A stretch of 64,000 bases of DNA from Streptomyces sp. HUAS ZL42 (GCF_040782645.1 NZ_CP160403.1:7537001-7601000); one strand, 5' to 3'; positions 1 to 8,597 are shown, counted from the first letter of the stretch. Numbers and translations: made by a program. Notes: generated from the sequence alone by a model not told the origin.

Positions 1-711
1 GCCACCACCCTGATCCGCGCCGACGGCTTCACCGCCCGCTGGATCACCTTCGCCAACGACTGGCTGCGCGCCGACCACCCCGGCGTCACCGGTACCCAGG
101 CCGTCGCCGTCAAGGTCCAGGGTGACCGGTCCGCCTTCCACCACTGCCGCTTCCTCGGCCACCAGGACACCCTGTACGCGGACTCCTTCGCCCTCGGCGT
201 CTTCGCCCGTCAGTACTACTCCCACTGTTATGCCGAGGGCGACGTCGACTTCGTCTTCGGCCGGGCGACCGCGGTGTACGAGCACTGCCACTTCCGCACC
301 CTGAACCGCACCGACCTGGCGGCGGCCCCGTACGGCTTCGTCTTCGCCCCCTCGACGGCCGGCGCCAACCCGCGCGGCTACCTGGTGACACGCAGCCGTG
401 TCACCAGCGAGGCCCCCGACGCCTACTACAAGCTCGCCCGCCCCTGGGTCCCCAGCTCCGACACCACCGCCCGCCCGATGCTCACCGTCAGAGAGACCTG
501 GCTCGGCCCCGGCATCGACGCGGTCGCCCCCTACACCAACATGCGCGACGCCTATCCCTGGCAGACCATGCGCTTTTGCGAGTACGCCAACTCCGGCCCC
601 GGCGCGGTGATCTCCGTACCGGAGAACCGTCCGCAGCTGACGCCGGAGGAGGCCGCCGTGCAGACCCCGCGGACGTATCTCGGGGACTGGAGGCCGTATG
701 GGTGTCCGTGA
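1..711 (+). CDS. Pectinesterase (carbohydrate esterase family 8), 3' part
   Basis: Would demethylate methyl-esterified homogalacturonan outside the cell, preparing pectin for the lyases encoded next door. The reading frame is open from the left edge, so the N-terminus and any signal peptide lie outside the window; 236 residues are visible. Family motifs are clear: GHQDTLY at visible residues 53-59 (stabilising Gln and acid/base Asp), GDVDFVFG at 80-87 (nucleophile Asp) and a later LARPW containing the conserved Arg. The C-terminal half looks complete and ends normally. No terminator is visible in the 124 bases before the next gene. Family call is firm; substrate preference is inferred. Confidence 0.93.
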   Translation, partial: ATTLIRADGFTARWITFANDWLRADHPGVTGTQAVAVKVQGDRSAFHHCRFLGHQDTLYADSFALGVFARQYYSHCYAEGDVDFVFGRATAVYEHCHFRTLNRTDLAAAPYGFVFAPSTAGANPRGYLVTRSRVTSEAPDAYYKLARPWVPSSDTTARPMLTVRETWLGPGIDAVAPYTNMRDAYPWQTMRFCEYANSGPGAVISVPENRPQLTPEEAAVQTPRTYLGDWRPYGCP

Positions 712-736
712 CCCGGTGGGGCGGCGGGGGCGTGAA

Positions 737-770
737 ATATCGAACAATCGTCCAATGCGTCCCTGATCGT
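737..770. promoter_or_regulatory. Candidate IclR-type half-site upstream of the pectate lyase gene
   Basis: The spacer before the pectate lyase gene contains ATATCGAACA (737-746). The identical ten bases occur at 10270-10279, in the palindrome between the IclR regulator and the aldehyde dehydrogenase. A GTTC half-site follows at 768-771, about 22 bases downstream of the GAAC. This suggests, but does not show, co-regulation of pectin breakdown and uronate catabolism. Confidence 0.3.
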
Positions 771-834
771 TCATGGCCAAGAAGGTGACAGGACGGAGTC
801 GAGATATCCAATCCCACGAAAGGACCCGCACGCC

Positions 835-1950
835 ATGCGTCGCATCAGGGGCTCCCTAACCGCTCTCGCCGTCGCCACCGTCGGCGCCGGACTCGCCGTC
901 CTGCCCACCCAGGCCCAGGCCGCGACCGTGGTCGTCAGCAACTCGACCGATCTGTCCAACGCCATCAAGAACGCCACGCCCGGCACCCTCATCCAGGTGC
1001 GCGGCGGCACCTACTACCCGACGGCCACCCTGCAGTCCACGGCCAACGGCACCTCCTCGTCGCCCATCACCCTCACCGCGTACGGCTCGGAGACCGTCAA
1101 GATCGACGGGTCGTCGCTGCCGTCCGGTTCCTGGATCTTCAAGCTGACCGCCGACTACTGGAACGTCTCCAACATCACGTTCCAGAACTCTCCCGACAGC
1201 GCGGTCGTCTGCCAGTCCTGCACCGGCACCAACTGGAACAACGTCAAGACCATCAACGGCGGCGACTCCGGCTTCACCCTCACCGGGGACGGCACGGTCA
1301 ACAACACCGTCAGGAACATCGACTCCTACGGCAACTACGACCCGGCCAACCACGGCGAGAACGCGGACGGCGTCGCCATCAAGTTCGGCTCGGGCACGGG
1401 CAACCTCGTCACGGGGGCCCGGCTGTACAACAACTCGGACGACGGAATCGACCTGTGGTCCTTCTCCTCACCGGTGACCATCGAGCACACCTGGGCCTTC
1501 GGCAACGGCAAGAACCGCTGGGGCGACTCCGCCTTCGCGGGCGACGGCAACGGCTACAAGCTGGGCGGCGACGGCGAGGTCGTCGCACACGTCGTCAACA
1601 ACTCCGCCGCCTGGGACGACGCCGGCAACGGCTTCACCGAGAACAGCAACAAGGGCGCCATCGTCATCAACCGGACGACCGCGTACGCCAACGGCAAGTG
1701 GGGCTACTACTTCGCCACGAGCTCTGCCCGCCTCGGCAAGAACCTGGCCGTGAGCAACGGCAGCGGCCTGGTGAACAAGGGCTCCTCGGTCGTCTCGGCC
1801 GGCAACAACTGGGACAGCGGGATCAACACGCCCGCCTTCAGGTCCACCGACGCGTCGAGCACGTACAACGCCCGGAAGTCCGACGGCTCCCTGCCCGACA
1901 CCACGTTCCTGACCACGGGCAGCACCACCATCGGCGCGACCATGAACTGA
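835..1950 (+). CDS. Secreted pectate lyase-like right-handed beta-helix protein (copy 1)
   Basis: Predicted extracellular pectate lyase cleaving polygalacturonate by beta-elimination. It has 371 residues. The N-terminus is basic (MRRIRGS), followed by a hydrophobic stretch and an Ala-x-Ala type cleavage region near residue 30. The body is a parallel beta-helix with regularly spaced Asn-rich turns and motifs such as RGGTYYPTATL, VKIDGS, GDSGFTL, DGIDLW and FGNGKNRWGDS, which look like the PL9-type family. An AAAGGA ribosome site lies about ten bases before the ATG. A close paralogue lies at 3463-4617 and shares most of these motifs at the same positions, so the pair arose by duplication. The exact PL family is inferred from motifs only. 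Confidence 0.88.
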   Translation: MRRIRGSLTALAVATVGAGLAVLPTQAQAATVVVSNSTDLSNAIKNATPGTLIQVRGGTYYPTATLQSTANGTSSSPITLTAYGSETVKIDGSSLPSGSWIFKLTADYWNVSNITFQNSPDSAVVCQSCTGTNWNNVKTINGGDSGFTLTGDGTVNNTVRNIDSYGNYDPANHGENADGVAIKFGSGTGNLVTGARLYNNSDDGIDLWSFSSPVTIEHTWAFGNGKNRWGDSAFAGDGNGYKLGGDGEVVAHVVNNSAAWDDAGNGFTENSNKGAIVINRTTAYANGKWGYYFATSSARLGKNLAVSNGSGLVNKGSSVVSAGNNWDSGINTPAFRSTDASSTYNARKSDGSLPDTTFLTTGSTTIGATMN

Positions 1951-2038
1951 CGCCCCGAAACCCGTTGTCCGGTCGGGAAGGTAAAGATCGGGCAACGGGT
2001 CTCGCGCTCAGTAGGGTGACGCGCGTAGAAAACCTGTC

Positions 2039-2836
2039 ATGCATAAGCCATATCGCATCGCGGCCCTCGTCGCCGCCTGCACCCTCGCCGGCGGCGCCCT
2101 CTACGGTGCCGGTGCCGCCACGGCCGGCCAGTCCACGGCCAACTCCACCCACGAGCCCTACAACATCGGGCTCCTGGTGAAGGACATCGACACCTACTAC
2201 GGCACCACGCTCGACGGCAACGGCGTGTACCAGGCGTCCAAGGACAGCCAGTACGCCAAGGACCTCGCGAGCATCGACAAGGCCGCCCGCAAGTACATCG
2301 ACAAGGCGGCCCGAAAGGCGAAGAAGAAGGGCGAGAAGCCCGCGGTCGTCTTCGACATCGACGACACACTGCTGCTCAGCCTCGACTACGAGAAGCGCTA
2401 CAACTACACGTACAACCCCACCACCTGGGCCGACTACGTGAACAAGGCCGACCGCCCGGCCGTGTTCGGCAGCCCCGAGCTGGTTCAGTACGCCGAGTCC
2501 AAGGGCGTCGAGGTCTTCTACAACTCGGGCCTGAGCGAGGCGCAGCGCACCGCCGCGGTCGCGAACCTGAAGAAGATCGGCGCCGATGTGAACCTCGACG
2601 CCGGCCACATGTTCCTCAAGGACAAGGCGAACCCGCCGGCCTACCTGAGCGCCTGCGCCACCCCGGGCACCTGGACCTGCACCACCGTCCAGTACAAGTC
2701 CGGCACCCGCAAGCACATCGAGGACGACCTCGGGTACGAGGTCATCGCCAACTTCGGCGACCAGTACTCGGACCTCGAGGGCGGCTACGCCGACAGGACG
2801 TACAAGCTGCCGAACCCGACGTACTTCGTCAGCTGA
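2039..2836 (+). CDS. Secreted HAD-family acid phosphatase
   Basis: Predicted extracellular class B/plant-type acid phosphatase releasing phosphate from organic esters. It has 265 residues. The N-terminal signal-like segment (MHKPYRIAALVAACTLAGG and following) contains an Ala/Gly-rich hydrophobic core. The catalytic HAD motif FDIDDTLL lies near residue 105, motif II is the NSGLS region near 162, and a late acidic motif NFGDQYSDLEGG matches motif IV. The start follows a pyrimidine-rich stretch without a strong ribosome site. The 3' end overlaps the convergent GH43 remnant by eight bases. The phosphatase family is clear; the substrate is unknown. Confidence 0.9.
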   Translation: MHKPYRIAALVAACTLAGGALYGAGAATAGQSTANSTHEPYNIGLLVKDIDTYYGTTLDGNGVYQASKDSQYAKDLASIDKAARKYIDKAARKAKKKGEKPAVVFDIDDTLLLSLDYEKRYNYTYNPTTWADYVNKADRPAVFGSPELVQYAESKGVEVFYNSGLSEAQRTAAVANLKKIGADVNLDAGHMFLKDKANPPAYLSACATPGTWTCTTVQYKSGTRKHIEDDLGYEVIANFGDQYSDLEGGYADRTYKLPNPTYFVS

Positions 2837-3227
2837 CGCCTCGTACCGGCCTGATCGACTCGAGGGTCGGCACCACCGGGAGAATCGATCCGTCGGCCGC
2901 GAACTCCATGCGGTCGACGGTCGTTTCCCGGTGCGTGCCGTCCCCGGCCGGCTTCCCGGGGCCGTTGAGTGCGAACCGGTGGTAGACGATGTACCAGTCG
3001 TCGGTGCCGGGCGTGTTCACCACGGAGTGGTGGCCGGTGGCGAGGATGCCGTACTCGGGTCGCTTGGACAGGATCGTCCCCCGCTCGGTCCACGGGCCGA
3101 GCGGGGGACGATCCCGTCGCCAGTGCAGGGGATCGTTGCCGCGGCTGAGGGCGTAGCGGATCTGCTCGCCGTCGGCGGTGCCCTCGCCGGTGAAGTAGGC
3201 GAAGAGGTAGCCGGCGTAGTGGGGCAT
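2829..3227 (-). pseudogene. Collapsed glycoside hydrolase family 43 gene (deletion chimera)
   Basis: An open frame of only 132 residues, whereas GH43 enzymes usually exceed 300. The N-terminal 37 residues (AGYLFAYFTGEG, then ALSRGNDPLHW) look like the start of one GH43 subfamily. From about residue 44 the sequence jumps to a GH43 C-terminal segment (GPWTERGTIL, ILATGHHSVV, WYIVYHRFALN). Nearly all of the five-bladed propeller, including most catalytic residues, is missing. The reading frame is kept across the junction. The two halves resemble different GH43 subfamilies to me, so a deletion fusing two neighbouring genes is as likely as one internal deletion. The junction coincides with a perfect inverted repeat. 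Probably non-functional. Confidence 0.8.
3071..3114. repeat. Perfect 18-bp inverted repeat at the GH43 deletion junction
   Basis: Arms 3071-3088 and 3097-3114 are exact reverse complements, separated by eight bases (3089-3096). The repeat lies inside the collapsed GH43 frame, exactly where sequence from the 5' part meets sequence from the 3' part (residues about 38-52). One arm codes for the natural TERGTIL segment. The other seems to be a mirrored copy, as expected from fold-back or template-switch repair rather than from a terminator. Confidence 0.85.
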
Positions 3228-3462
3228 GTCACATCCTGTGGGAGTCTGGGGGATTCTGTCGCATGGGGGTCATCGGGAGTCTCACCAGCGGGGCCCCGAA
3301 GGTCAATCGGAGGGGGAGGGGCGGAAGGGGATCGAAAGTTTCGCCCGACTTCGCGCGGGGTCGGCAACCTATTCCGGCCACGGTGGCGACTGGTGTGCAG
3401 AAACGGGCCGGGGCGGCCCCTCCGGCCCGTTTCGTCCCCACCTCCTAGGAAAGGAACGCCCA

Positions 3463-4617
3463 GTGCTACTGAGCACCGGACGCCACCGCAGGACGCGGAC
3501 CCTGTCGATCGCCGCGGCCGTGGCCATGGCCGCGTGCGCAGGCGGCGTCTACCTCGGCCTGTTGAACGGCGGAGCGCAGGCCGCCTCGACCACGGTCACC
3601 GTGTCCACCACCGCACAGCTGGAGTCGGCCGTGAAGAACGCGGCCGCCGGCACCGTCATCCAGGTCCGCGGGGGCACGTACTATCCGACGGCCACCCTCA
3701 AGTCCACGGCCAGCGGCACGAGTTCGGCCCGCATCACGCTTCAGGCCCACGGCAGCGAGAAGGTGAAGATCGACGGCTCCAAGCTGCCGGCCGGCTCGTG
3801 GCTCGCCGGGATCTACGGCAGCTACTGGACCGTCCAGAACCTCACCTTCCAGAAGTCCCCGGCACAGGGCTTCGTCGTCACCTCGTCCACCGGTGGGATC
3901 TTCAAGAACCTGGTCACCGCCAGCAACGGCGACTCCGGGTTCACGCTGCGCGGCGACAACACGGTCAACAACCTCGTGCAGAACCTGGACAGTTACGGCA
4001 ACTACGACGCCGCCAACCACGGTCAGAACGCGGACGGCATCGCCATCAAGTTCGGCTCCGGCACGGGCAACAAGATCACCGGCGCGCGCCTGTACAACAA
4101 TGCGGATGACGGGCTCGACCTCTGGCAGTTCTCCTCGTCGCTCACCATCGACCACTCCTGGGCCTTCGGCAACGGCAAGAACCGCTGGAACGACTCGGCC
4201 TTCGAGGGCAACGGCAACGGGTTCAAGCTGGGCGGCGGTGGCGTCGCCGTCGCCCACGTCGTCAACAACAACGCCGCCTGGGACAACACGCTGAACGGGT
4301 TCACCGAGAACTCCAACACCGGGGCGATCGTCCTCAACCGGAACACCGCGTACTCCAACGCGCAGGCCGGCTTCTACTTCGCCACGGGCAAGGCGCGACT
4401 CGCGCGGAACCTGTCGGTGAGCAACAAGGGCGGACTGTCCAAGCTGGGCAGGTCCACGGTGTCCGCGGCCAACAACTGGGACAGCGGGGTGAGCACGCCT
4501 TCGTTCAAGTCGACGGACGCGACGACGACGTACGGCGCGAGGAAGTCGGACGGGTCGCTGCCCGCCACCGCCTTCCTCACCACGGGCTCGACGGCCATCG
4601 GCTCGACCATGAACTAG
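3463..4617 (+). CDS. Secreted pectate lyase-like right-handed beta-helix protein (copy 2)
   Basis: Second pectate lyase-like enzyme, 384 residues, paralogous to the product of 835-1950 along its whole length (shared RGGTYYPTATL, KIDGS, NGDSGFTL, FGSGTGN, FGNGKNRW, TENSN motifs). The GTG start at 3463 is chosen because AGGAAAGGA lies just upstream and the following residues make a typical signal peptide: a basic GRHRRTRT, then a hydrophobic core, then GGAQAAS at the likely cleavage site. A strong terminator follows 14 bases after the stop. Together with copy 1 it gives the locus two extracellular depolymerases for pectic acid. Confidence 0.88.
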   Translation: MLLSTGRHRRTRTLSIAAAVAMAACAGGVYLGLLNGGAQAASTTVTVSTTAQLESAVKNAAAGTVIQVRGGTYYPTATLKSTASGTSSARITLQAHGSEKVKIDGSKLPAGSWLAGIYGSYWTVQNLTFQKSPAQGFVVTSSTGGIFKNLVTASNGDSGFTLRGDNTVNNLVQNLDSYGNYDAANHGQNADGIAIKFGSGTGNKITGARLYNNADDGLDLWQFSSSLTIDHSWAFGNGKNRWNDSAFEGNGNGFKLGGGGVAVAHVVNNNAAWDNTLNGFTENSNTGAIVLNRNTAYSNAQAGFYFATGKARLARNLSVSNKGGLSKLGRSTVSAANNWDSGVSTPSFKSTDATTTYGARKSDGSLPATAFLTTGSTAIGSTMN

Positions 4618-4631
4618 GGCGCCGGCGCATG

Positions 4632-4669
4632 GAAACGCCCCCGTCGGCCGTCACCGACGGGGGCGTTTC
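4632..4669 (+). terminator. Perfect 16-bp hairpin terminator after pectate lyase copy 2
   Basis: Arms 4632-4647 and 4654-4669 are exact reverse complements around a six-base loop. It sits just after the stop codon and ends in a short T run. It is also placed to stop transcription arriving from the opposite strand. Confidence 0.85.
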
Positions 4670-4721
4670 TCGTGCCGGCCGGGTGGGGGCTCCAGCCGGC
4701 CTGCCGGCCTTGAGGGGGGAC

Positions 4722-5322
4722 TCAGGCCAGCAGATCGATGCAGTCGAACGAGGTGCCCGCGCTGAGATGGCCCGAGCCGCCCGAACCACTGACGACGTCG
4801 ATCTTCAGGACGTTGTACCGGGAGGTGTCCGTCTTCCATGCACTGGAAGGGACGCTGAAAGTGAACCTGTGGTTGTTTCCCCGGTACGAACCCGTGGTGA
4901 GGGAGCGGGTGGCGGGCTGGGTGGGGGCCGCGGGGATGGCTGAGACCCAGCCGTTCACCGTCACGCGAGGCCGGCCGTTGGCGAACGCGTCCGTCACGCC
5001 GATCCGGAGGGTGTGCGCGGCGGCCGCCTGCTCCTTGGTCAGCTTGAAGTGGACCAGGACGCCGTTGTTGACGTCCTTCCAGATGTAGGCCGGGAAGGAC
5101 GCGGTGTCGTTGCCGCCGCCGCCCCGACACCTTGATCGTCGACGACACGGCCTTGCTGCCGTTGGCGGTCGGCCAGGAGGACGCGGCGCCGGCGGAGGAG
5201 AGCATCGTCGTGGTGAAGATCGCCGCGCCCGTGATGCCGAGGGCCGCGGTGCCCGCGATCGCGGCCCGCCGTCCCGTGACCCGGCGGCGGTGGCGGATGC
5301 GTTGTTCGGCTCGTGCAGTCAT
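4722..5322 (-). pseudogene. Frameshifted secreted protein with a rhamnogalacturonan-lyase-type C-terminal domain
   Basis: The N-terminal frame from the ATG at 5322 (AAGGA six bases upstream) encodes a signal-peptide-bearing segment, MTARAEQRIRHRRR then a hydrophobic core, up to TIKVSG. Removing one base from the four-base C tract at 5122-5125 (plus strand) restores a continuous frame reading GGGNDTASFPAYIWKD and on through VTVNGW, YRGNNHRFTF, VVSGSGGSGHLS to the stop at 4722. That part resembles the C-terminal beta-sandwich of family 4 rhamnogalacturonan lyases. Even when repaired, the protein is only about 200 residues and lacks a catalytic domain, so it would be a lone secreted binding-type domain. 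The frameshift could be genuine or a sequencing error. Confidence 0.72.
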
Positions 5323-5403
5323 GCCCATTCCTTGCGTGGGGGAGGATGCTTGCGTCTCCTGGTCGCCACGCGCGGGGAAAGGGTTGCCGCGTCTCCGGAT
5401 TTT

Positions 5404-6264
5404 TTACGAGTCGCCCGCGGAGCCGGACTGGGCCGCGAAGTCGCCGCCCACCGAACGCTGCTCGCCGTCGGCGGTGGCCGTGATCGTGTAGCTGTCGCCC
5501 TTGGCGTCCCGGCCGCCGCGGTCGTGGTTGTACTGCCCCGCGAACACCCAGTCGCCCGCCTGGGCCGTACGGCCCTCCTTGAGCACCCAGGTGTAGACGA
5601 GGAAGCCGTCCTGCTCGGTGACCGTCAGGGTGAAGTCCTGCTCCGGCAGGGAGCGCCAGGCGCCGGCCGAGGAGACCCCGCCCGTCTGCGCGATCTTCAA
5701 CTGCACGGTGAGCGCGGTCAGTTGCGCCGACGTCTTGAGGGTGACGTTGCTCTGCGCCCAGAACTCGTTGCTGTGCGGGTCCACCGAGCCGTCCGACCAC
5801 AGCGGCCCGTCCTCGACGCGGTCGACCGGCGGCAGCACGCTGACGGAGGTGGAGGGCTTGGACTCGGGAGTGGGTGAGGAGGACTTGCTCGGCCTGGGCG
5901 AGTTCTGCGCGGCGCCGGAGCTCGGCGTGGGACGCTGCGAGGCGGGCGGGCGGTGCGTGGCATCCGGTGAGTGGACCGGCGTCGGGGAGACCGCGACCGT
6001 CTGCTGCTGCGCGGGTTCGTCCTTCACCGCGGACGCCACCGCGTATCCGCCGACCGCGAGCATGCCCGCGACCGCGGCCGTGGCGCTCACGATCCGCGCC
6101 CAGCCCCACACCTGCGGACGCGTGGCCCGGTGGTCGGCGCGGGTCTGCTCGGTCATGCCGCGCTCGATCCGGGCCAGGATGCGGGCCCGGTCCGGTTGGT
6201 GCGCCTCGGCCGCCTCGTGCAGCCGGGCGCGCAGCTCGTCGTGCACGTCCCGCTGCATCGTCAT
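5404..6264 (-). CDS. Membrane protein, putative anti-sigma factor with extracytoplasmic beta-rich domain
   Basis: 286 residues. Residues 1-56 are charged and presumably cytoplasmic (HDELRARLHEAAEAHQPDRA, RILARIERGM). Residues 57-80 form one transmembrane helix, residues 86-143 are a Pro/Ser/Thr-rich linker, and residues about 145-286 form an extracytoplasmic domain with many Val/Thr-rich strands and aromatic residues (FLVYTWVLKEGR, DWVFAGQYNHD). The gene overlaps the upstream sigma factor by four bases (ATGA), so the two are translationally coupled, the usual layout for sigma/anti-sigma pairs. A GGAGGAAGG site precedes the start. Anti-sigma function is inferred from layout. The outer domain could bind a polysaccharide, since pectin genes lie immediately downstream. 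Confidence 0.72.
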   Translation of the reverse strand: MTMQRDVHDELRARLHEAAEAHQPDRARILARIERGMTEQTRADHRATRPQVWGWARIVSATAAVAGMLAVGGYAVASAVKDEPAQQQTVAVSPTPVHSPDATHRPPASQRPTPSSGAAQNSPRPSKSSSPTPESKPSTSVSVLPPVDRVEDGPLWSDGSVDPHSNEFWAQSNVTLKTSAQLTALTVQLKIAQTGGVSSAGAWRSLPEQDFTLTVTEQDGFLVYTWVLKEGRTAQAGDWVFAGQYNHDRGGRDAKGDSYTITATADGEQRSVGGDFAAQSGSAGDS

Positions 6265-6827
6265 CGGTCCCTTCCTCCGGCCTCACCGGTGCGCGCCATC
6301 GCGGCATGCATCCGTAGCGGAGCCTTCTGTGTGCCGAGCAGCTTCTGCAGCTCGGCCATTCCCTTTGAGGTCTGGCTCTTCACCGTACCCACCGAGACCC
6401 CCAGGGCGAGTGCGGTGTCCTTCTCCGAGAGGTCGAAGGCGTGCCGCAGCACCACGCAGGCCCGTTTGCGGAACGGGAGTCTACGCAGCGCGGACTGCAC
6501 GTCCACAACACCTGCTATGTCGGGGTTTTCGGTGTTCTCTTCGCGTTGCGACCAGAACAGTGCGATCCTGCGGCGCTCCCGGACGGCACTGCGGATGCGG
6601 GTGCGGGCCAGGTTGGCGACGACGCCGCGCGCGTACGCCACCGGGTGATCGGCCGCGCGCACCCGGTCCCAGCGGTGCCACAGCGCGAGGAGCGCGTCCG
6701 CCGCGAGGTCGTCGGCGGCGTCCGCCTCGCCGGTCAACATGTGGGCGAGCCGCGCCAGTTCGGCGTGATGGCGTTCGAAGAAGGCATGGAACTCCACGGA
6801 GGCGGCGTCGTCGACGACTGTGCCCAC
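6261..6827 (-). CDS. SigE-family ECF RNA polymerase sigma factor
   Basis: Small group 4 sigma factor, 188 residues from the GTG at 6827, chosen because GAGAAGAGG lies six bases upstream; an in-frame ATG at 6887 would add 20 residues. Region 2 covers FHAFFERHHAELARLAHMLT through ALLALWHRWDRV. Region 4 covers LRRLPFRKRACVVLRHAFDL and the helix-turn-helix LALGVSVGTVKSQTSKGM. It directs transcription in response to a signal presumably sensed by the membrane protein encoded by the overlapping next gene. The nearest downstream genes on the same strand are pectin-related remnants, which hints at, but does not prove, a cell-wall-polymer regulon. Confidence 0.9.
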   Translation of the reverse strand: MGTVVDDAASVEFHAFFERHHAELARLAHMLTGEADAADDLAADALLALWHRWDRVRAADHPVAYARGVVANLARTRIRSAVRERRRIALFWSQREENTENPDIAGVVDVQSALRRLPFRKRACVVLRHAFDLSEKDTALALGVSVGTVKSQTSKGMAELQKLLGTQKAPLRMHAAMARTGEAGGRDR

Positions 6828-7098
6828 GGGTGACCTCTTCTCGATACGGATTCCGGCAGGTGACCGGGGTTGTCTGCGCTGTGTCATGTGAATGACATGA
6901 GGACATCCCGGGGAGATCTCGGGACGAGATCCGGAAGCGTAGCAGTGATCAATGACGGGGGATCGTACGGGGCTTCGAACACCGTATGGTCGCGCGAACC
7001 TGATTCCGTAACACGGGGAAAACCTGAAACGGGTTCAACGGGGGAACAATCCAGCCAGCATCCGCACACCGATCATTCAGGCAACAAGGAGCGTCCCC

Positions 7099-8550
7099 AT
7101 GTCCGCATCGCAGAAGGTGGCCGACCGGGCGGGTTCCGCGCCCCCGGGCGTGAACAGCGTCGACCGGTACTTCAAGATCTCCCAGCGGGGATCCACCTTC
7201 GGCCGTGAGATACGCGGCGGCTTCGCCACGTTCTTCACGATGGCCTACATCCTTGTCCTGAATCCCATCATCCTGGGCAGCGCCAAGGACAAGTTCGGCC
7301 ACCAGCTCGACACCGTCCAACTCACCACCGCCACCGCCCTGGTGGCCGCGGTCATGACGATCATCATGGGCGTCGGCGGCAACCTGCCCCTCGCGCTCGC
7401 CGCCGGCCTCGGGCTGAACGCGGTCGTCGCCTTCCAGATCGCCCCGCTGATGAGCTGGGACGACGCGATGGGACTCATCGTCCTCGAAGGCCTGCTGATC
7501 TGCGTGCTGGTGGTGACCGGACTGCGCGAGGCCGTCATGCACGCCATCCCGCAGGCGCTCAAGCAGGCGATCAGCGTGGGAATCGGCCTGTTCATCGCCT
7601 TCATCGGCTTCGTCGACGCCGGATTCGTCAGCCGCATCCCGGATGCGGCGGGCACCACCGTCCCCGTGCAGCTCGGCGGCGCCGGCGCCCTCACCGGCTG
7701 GCCCGTCCTCGTCTTCTGTCTCGGTGTGCTGCTGACGATCGGTCTGCTCGCCCGCAAGGTCAAGGGCGCCATCCTGATCAGCATCGTCACCATGACCGTC
7801 GTCGCGATCGTCATCAACTCGATCGCCGACATCAAGACCTGGGGCCTGACCACACCCGCCTGGCCGGACAAGGTCGTCGACACCCCCGACTTCGGACTCA
7901 TCGGCCACTTCAGCCTGTTCGGCGCCTTCGGCGAGACCAGCGCCGTCACCGTCGTCCTGCTGGTCTTCACGCTGATCCTGTCCGACTTCTTCGACACCAT
8001 GGGCACGGTCGTCGGCATCAGCGCGGAGGCGGGCCTCCTCGACGAGGAGGGCAAGGTGCCGGGCCTCGGCCGGGTGCTGCTCATCGACGGCGCGGCCGCG
8101 GTCGCCGGCGGTGCGTCCTCCGCCTCCTCCGCGACCTCCTACATCGAGTCGGCGGCCGGCGTCGGCGAGGGCTCGCGCACCGGCTTCTCCAACCTGGTCA
8201 CCGGCGGCCTGTTCGCCCTCGCCCTGTTCCTGACCCCGCTGCTGACCATCGTCCCGCTGCAGGCGGCCGCGCCCGCGCTCGTCGCGGTCGGCTTCCTGAT
8301 GATGACCCAGGTCAAGAACATCGACTGGGACAAGTACGAGATCGCCATCCCCGCGTTCCTGACGATCGCCGTGATGCCGTTCACGTACTCCATCACCAAC
8401 GGCATCGGCGCCGGCTTCCTGGCGTACGTGGTGATCAGGACGGTGCTGGGCAAGGCGAAGGACATCCACTGGCTGCTGTGGGGGGCCTCGGCGCTGTTCG
8501 TGGTGTACTTCGCGATCGACCCGATCGAGCAGATTCTGGGCGTCAGGTAA
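7099..8550 (+). CDS. NCS2-family purine permease (AzgA-type)
   Basis: Proton-linked uptake of hypoxanthine, guanine or adenine across the membrane. It has 483 residues and about 12-14 hydrophobic segments. Family motifs include FFTMAYILVLNP in the first membrane segment, the amphipathic LGLNAVVAF, SDFFDTMGTVVG and the substrate-site region SSASSATSYIESAAGVGEG. The soluble N-terminus (about 30 residues) starts at an ATG with AAGGAG nine bases upstream. It is transcribed alone, away from the sigma operon, and a hairpin follows. The AzgA subgroup call rests on these motifs; the exact purine is not determined. Confidence 0.9.
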   Translation: MSASQKVADRAGSAPPGVNSVDRYFKISQRGSTFGREIRGGFATFFTMAYILVLNPIILGSAKDKFGHQLDTVQLTTATALVAAVMTIIMGVGGNLPLALAAGLGLNAVVAFQIAPLMSWDDAMGLIVLEGLLICVLVVTGLREAVMHAIPQALKQAISVGIGLFIAFIGFVDAGFVSRIPDAAGTTVPVQLGGAGALTGWPVLVFCLGVLLTIGLLARKVKGAILISIVTMTVVAIVINSIADIKTWGLTTPAWPDKVVDTPDFGLIGHFSLFGAFGETSAVTVVLLVFTLILSDFFDTMGTVVGISAEAGLLDEEGKVPGLGRVLLIDGAAAVAGGASSASSATSYIESAAGVGEGSRTGFSNLVTGGLFALALFLTPLLTIVPLQAAAPALVAVGFLMMTQVKNIDWDKYEIAIPAFLTIAVMPFTYSITNGIGAGFLAYVVIRTVLGKAKDIHWLLWGASALFVVYFAIDPIEQILGVR

Positions 8551-8563
8551 GCGCTGCTAAGGG

Positions 8564-8597
8564 GCGGCGGGGCCGCATCGATATGCGGCACCGCCGC
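8564..8597 (+). terminator. Hairpin terminator after the purine permease gene
   Basis: Two 7-bp paired blocks (8564-8570 with 8591-8597, and 8572-8578 with 8583-8589) are separated by one mismatch and closed by a CGAT loop. It starts 14 bases after the stop codon. Confidence 0.65.

Noticed and set aside
3071..3114. Hairpin read as a transcription terminator for the acid phosphatase gene
   Set aside because: It lies over 230 bases past that stop, has no T run and sits exactly at the GH43 deletion junction.
2931..4109. Long plus-strand frame crossing the GH43 remnant and pectate lyase copy 2
   Set aside because: It is low-complexity Arg/Gly-rich sequence antisense to or out of frame with real genes; a GC-bias artefact.
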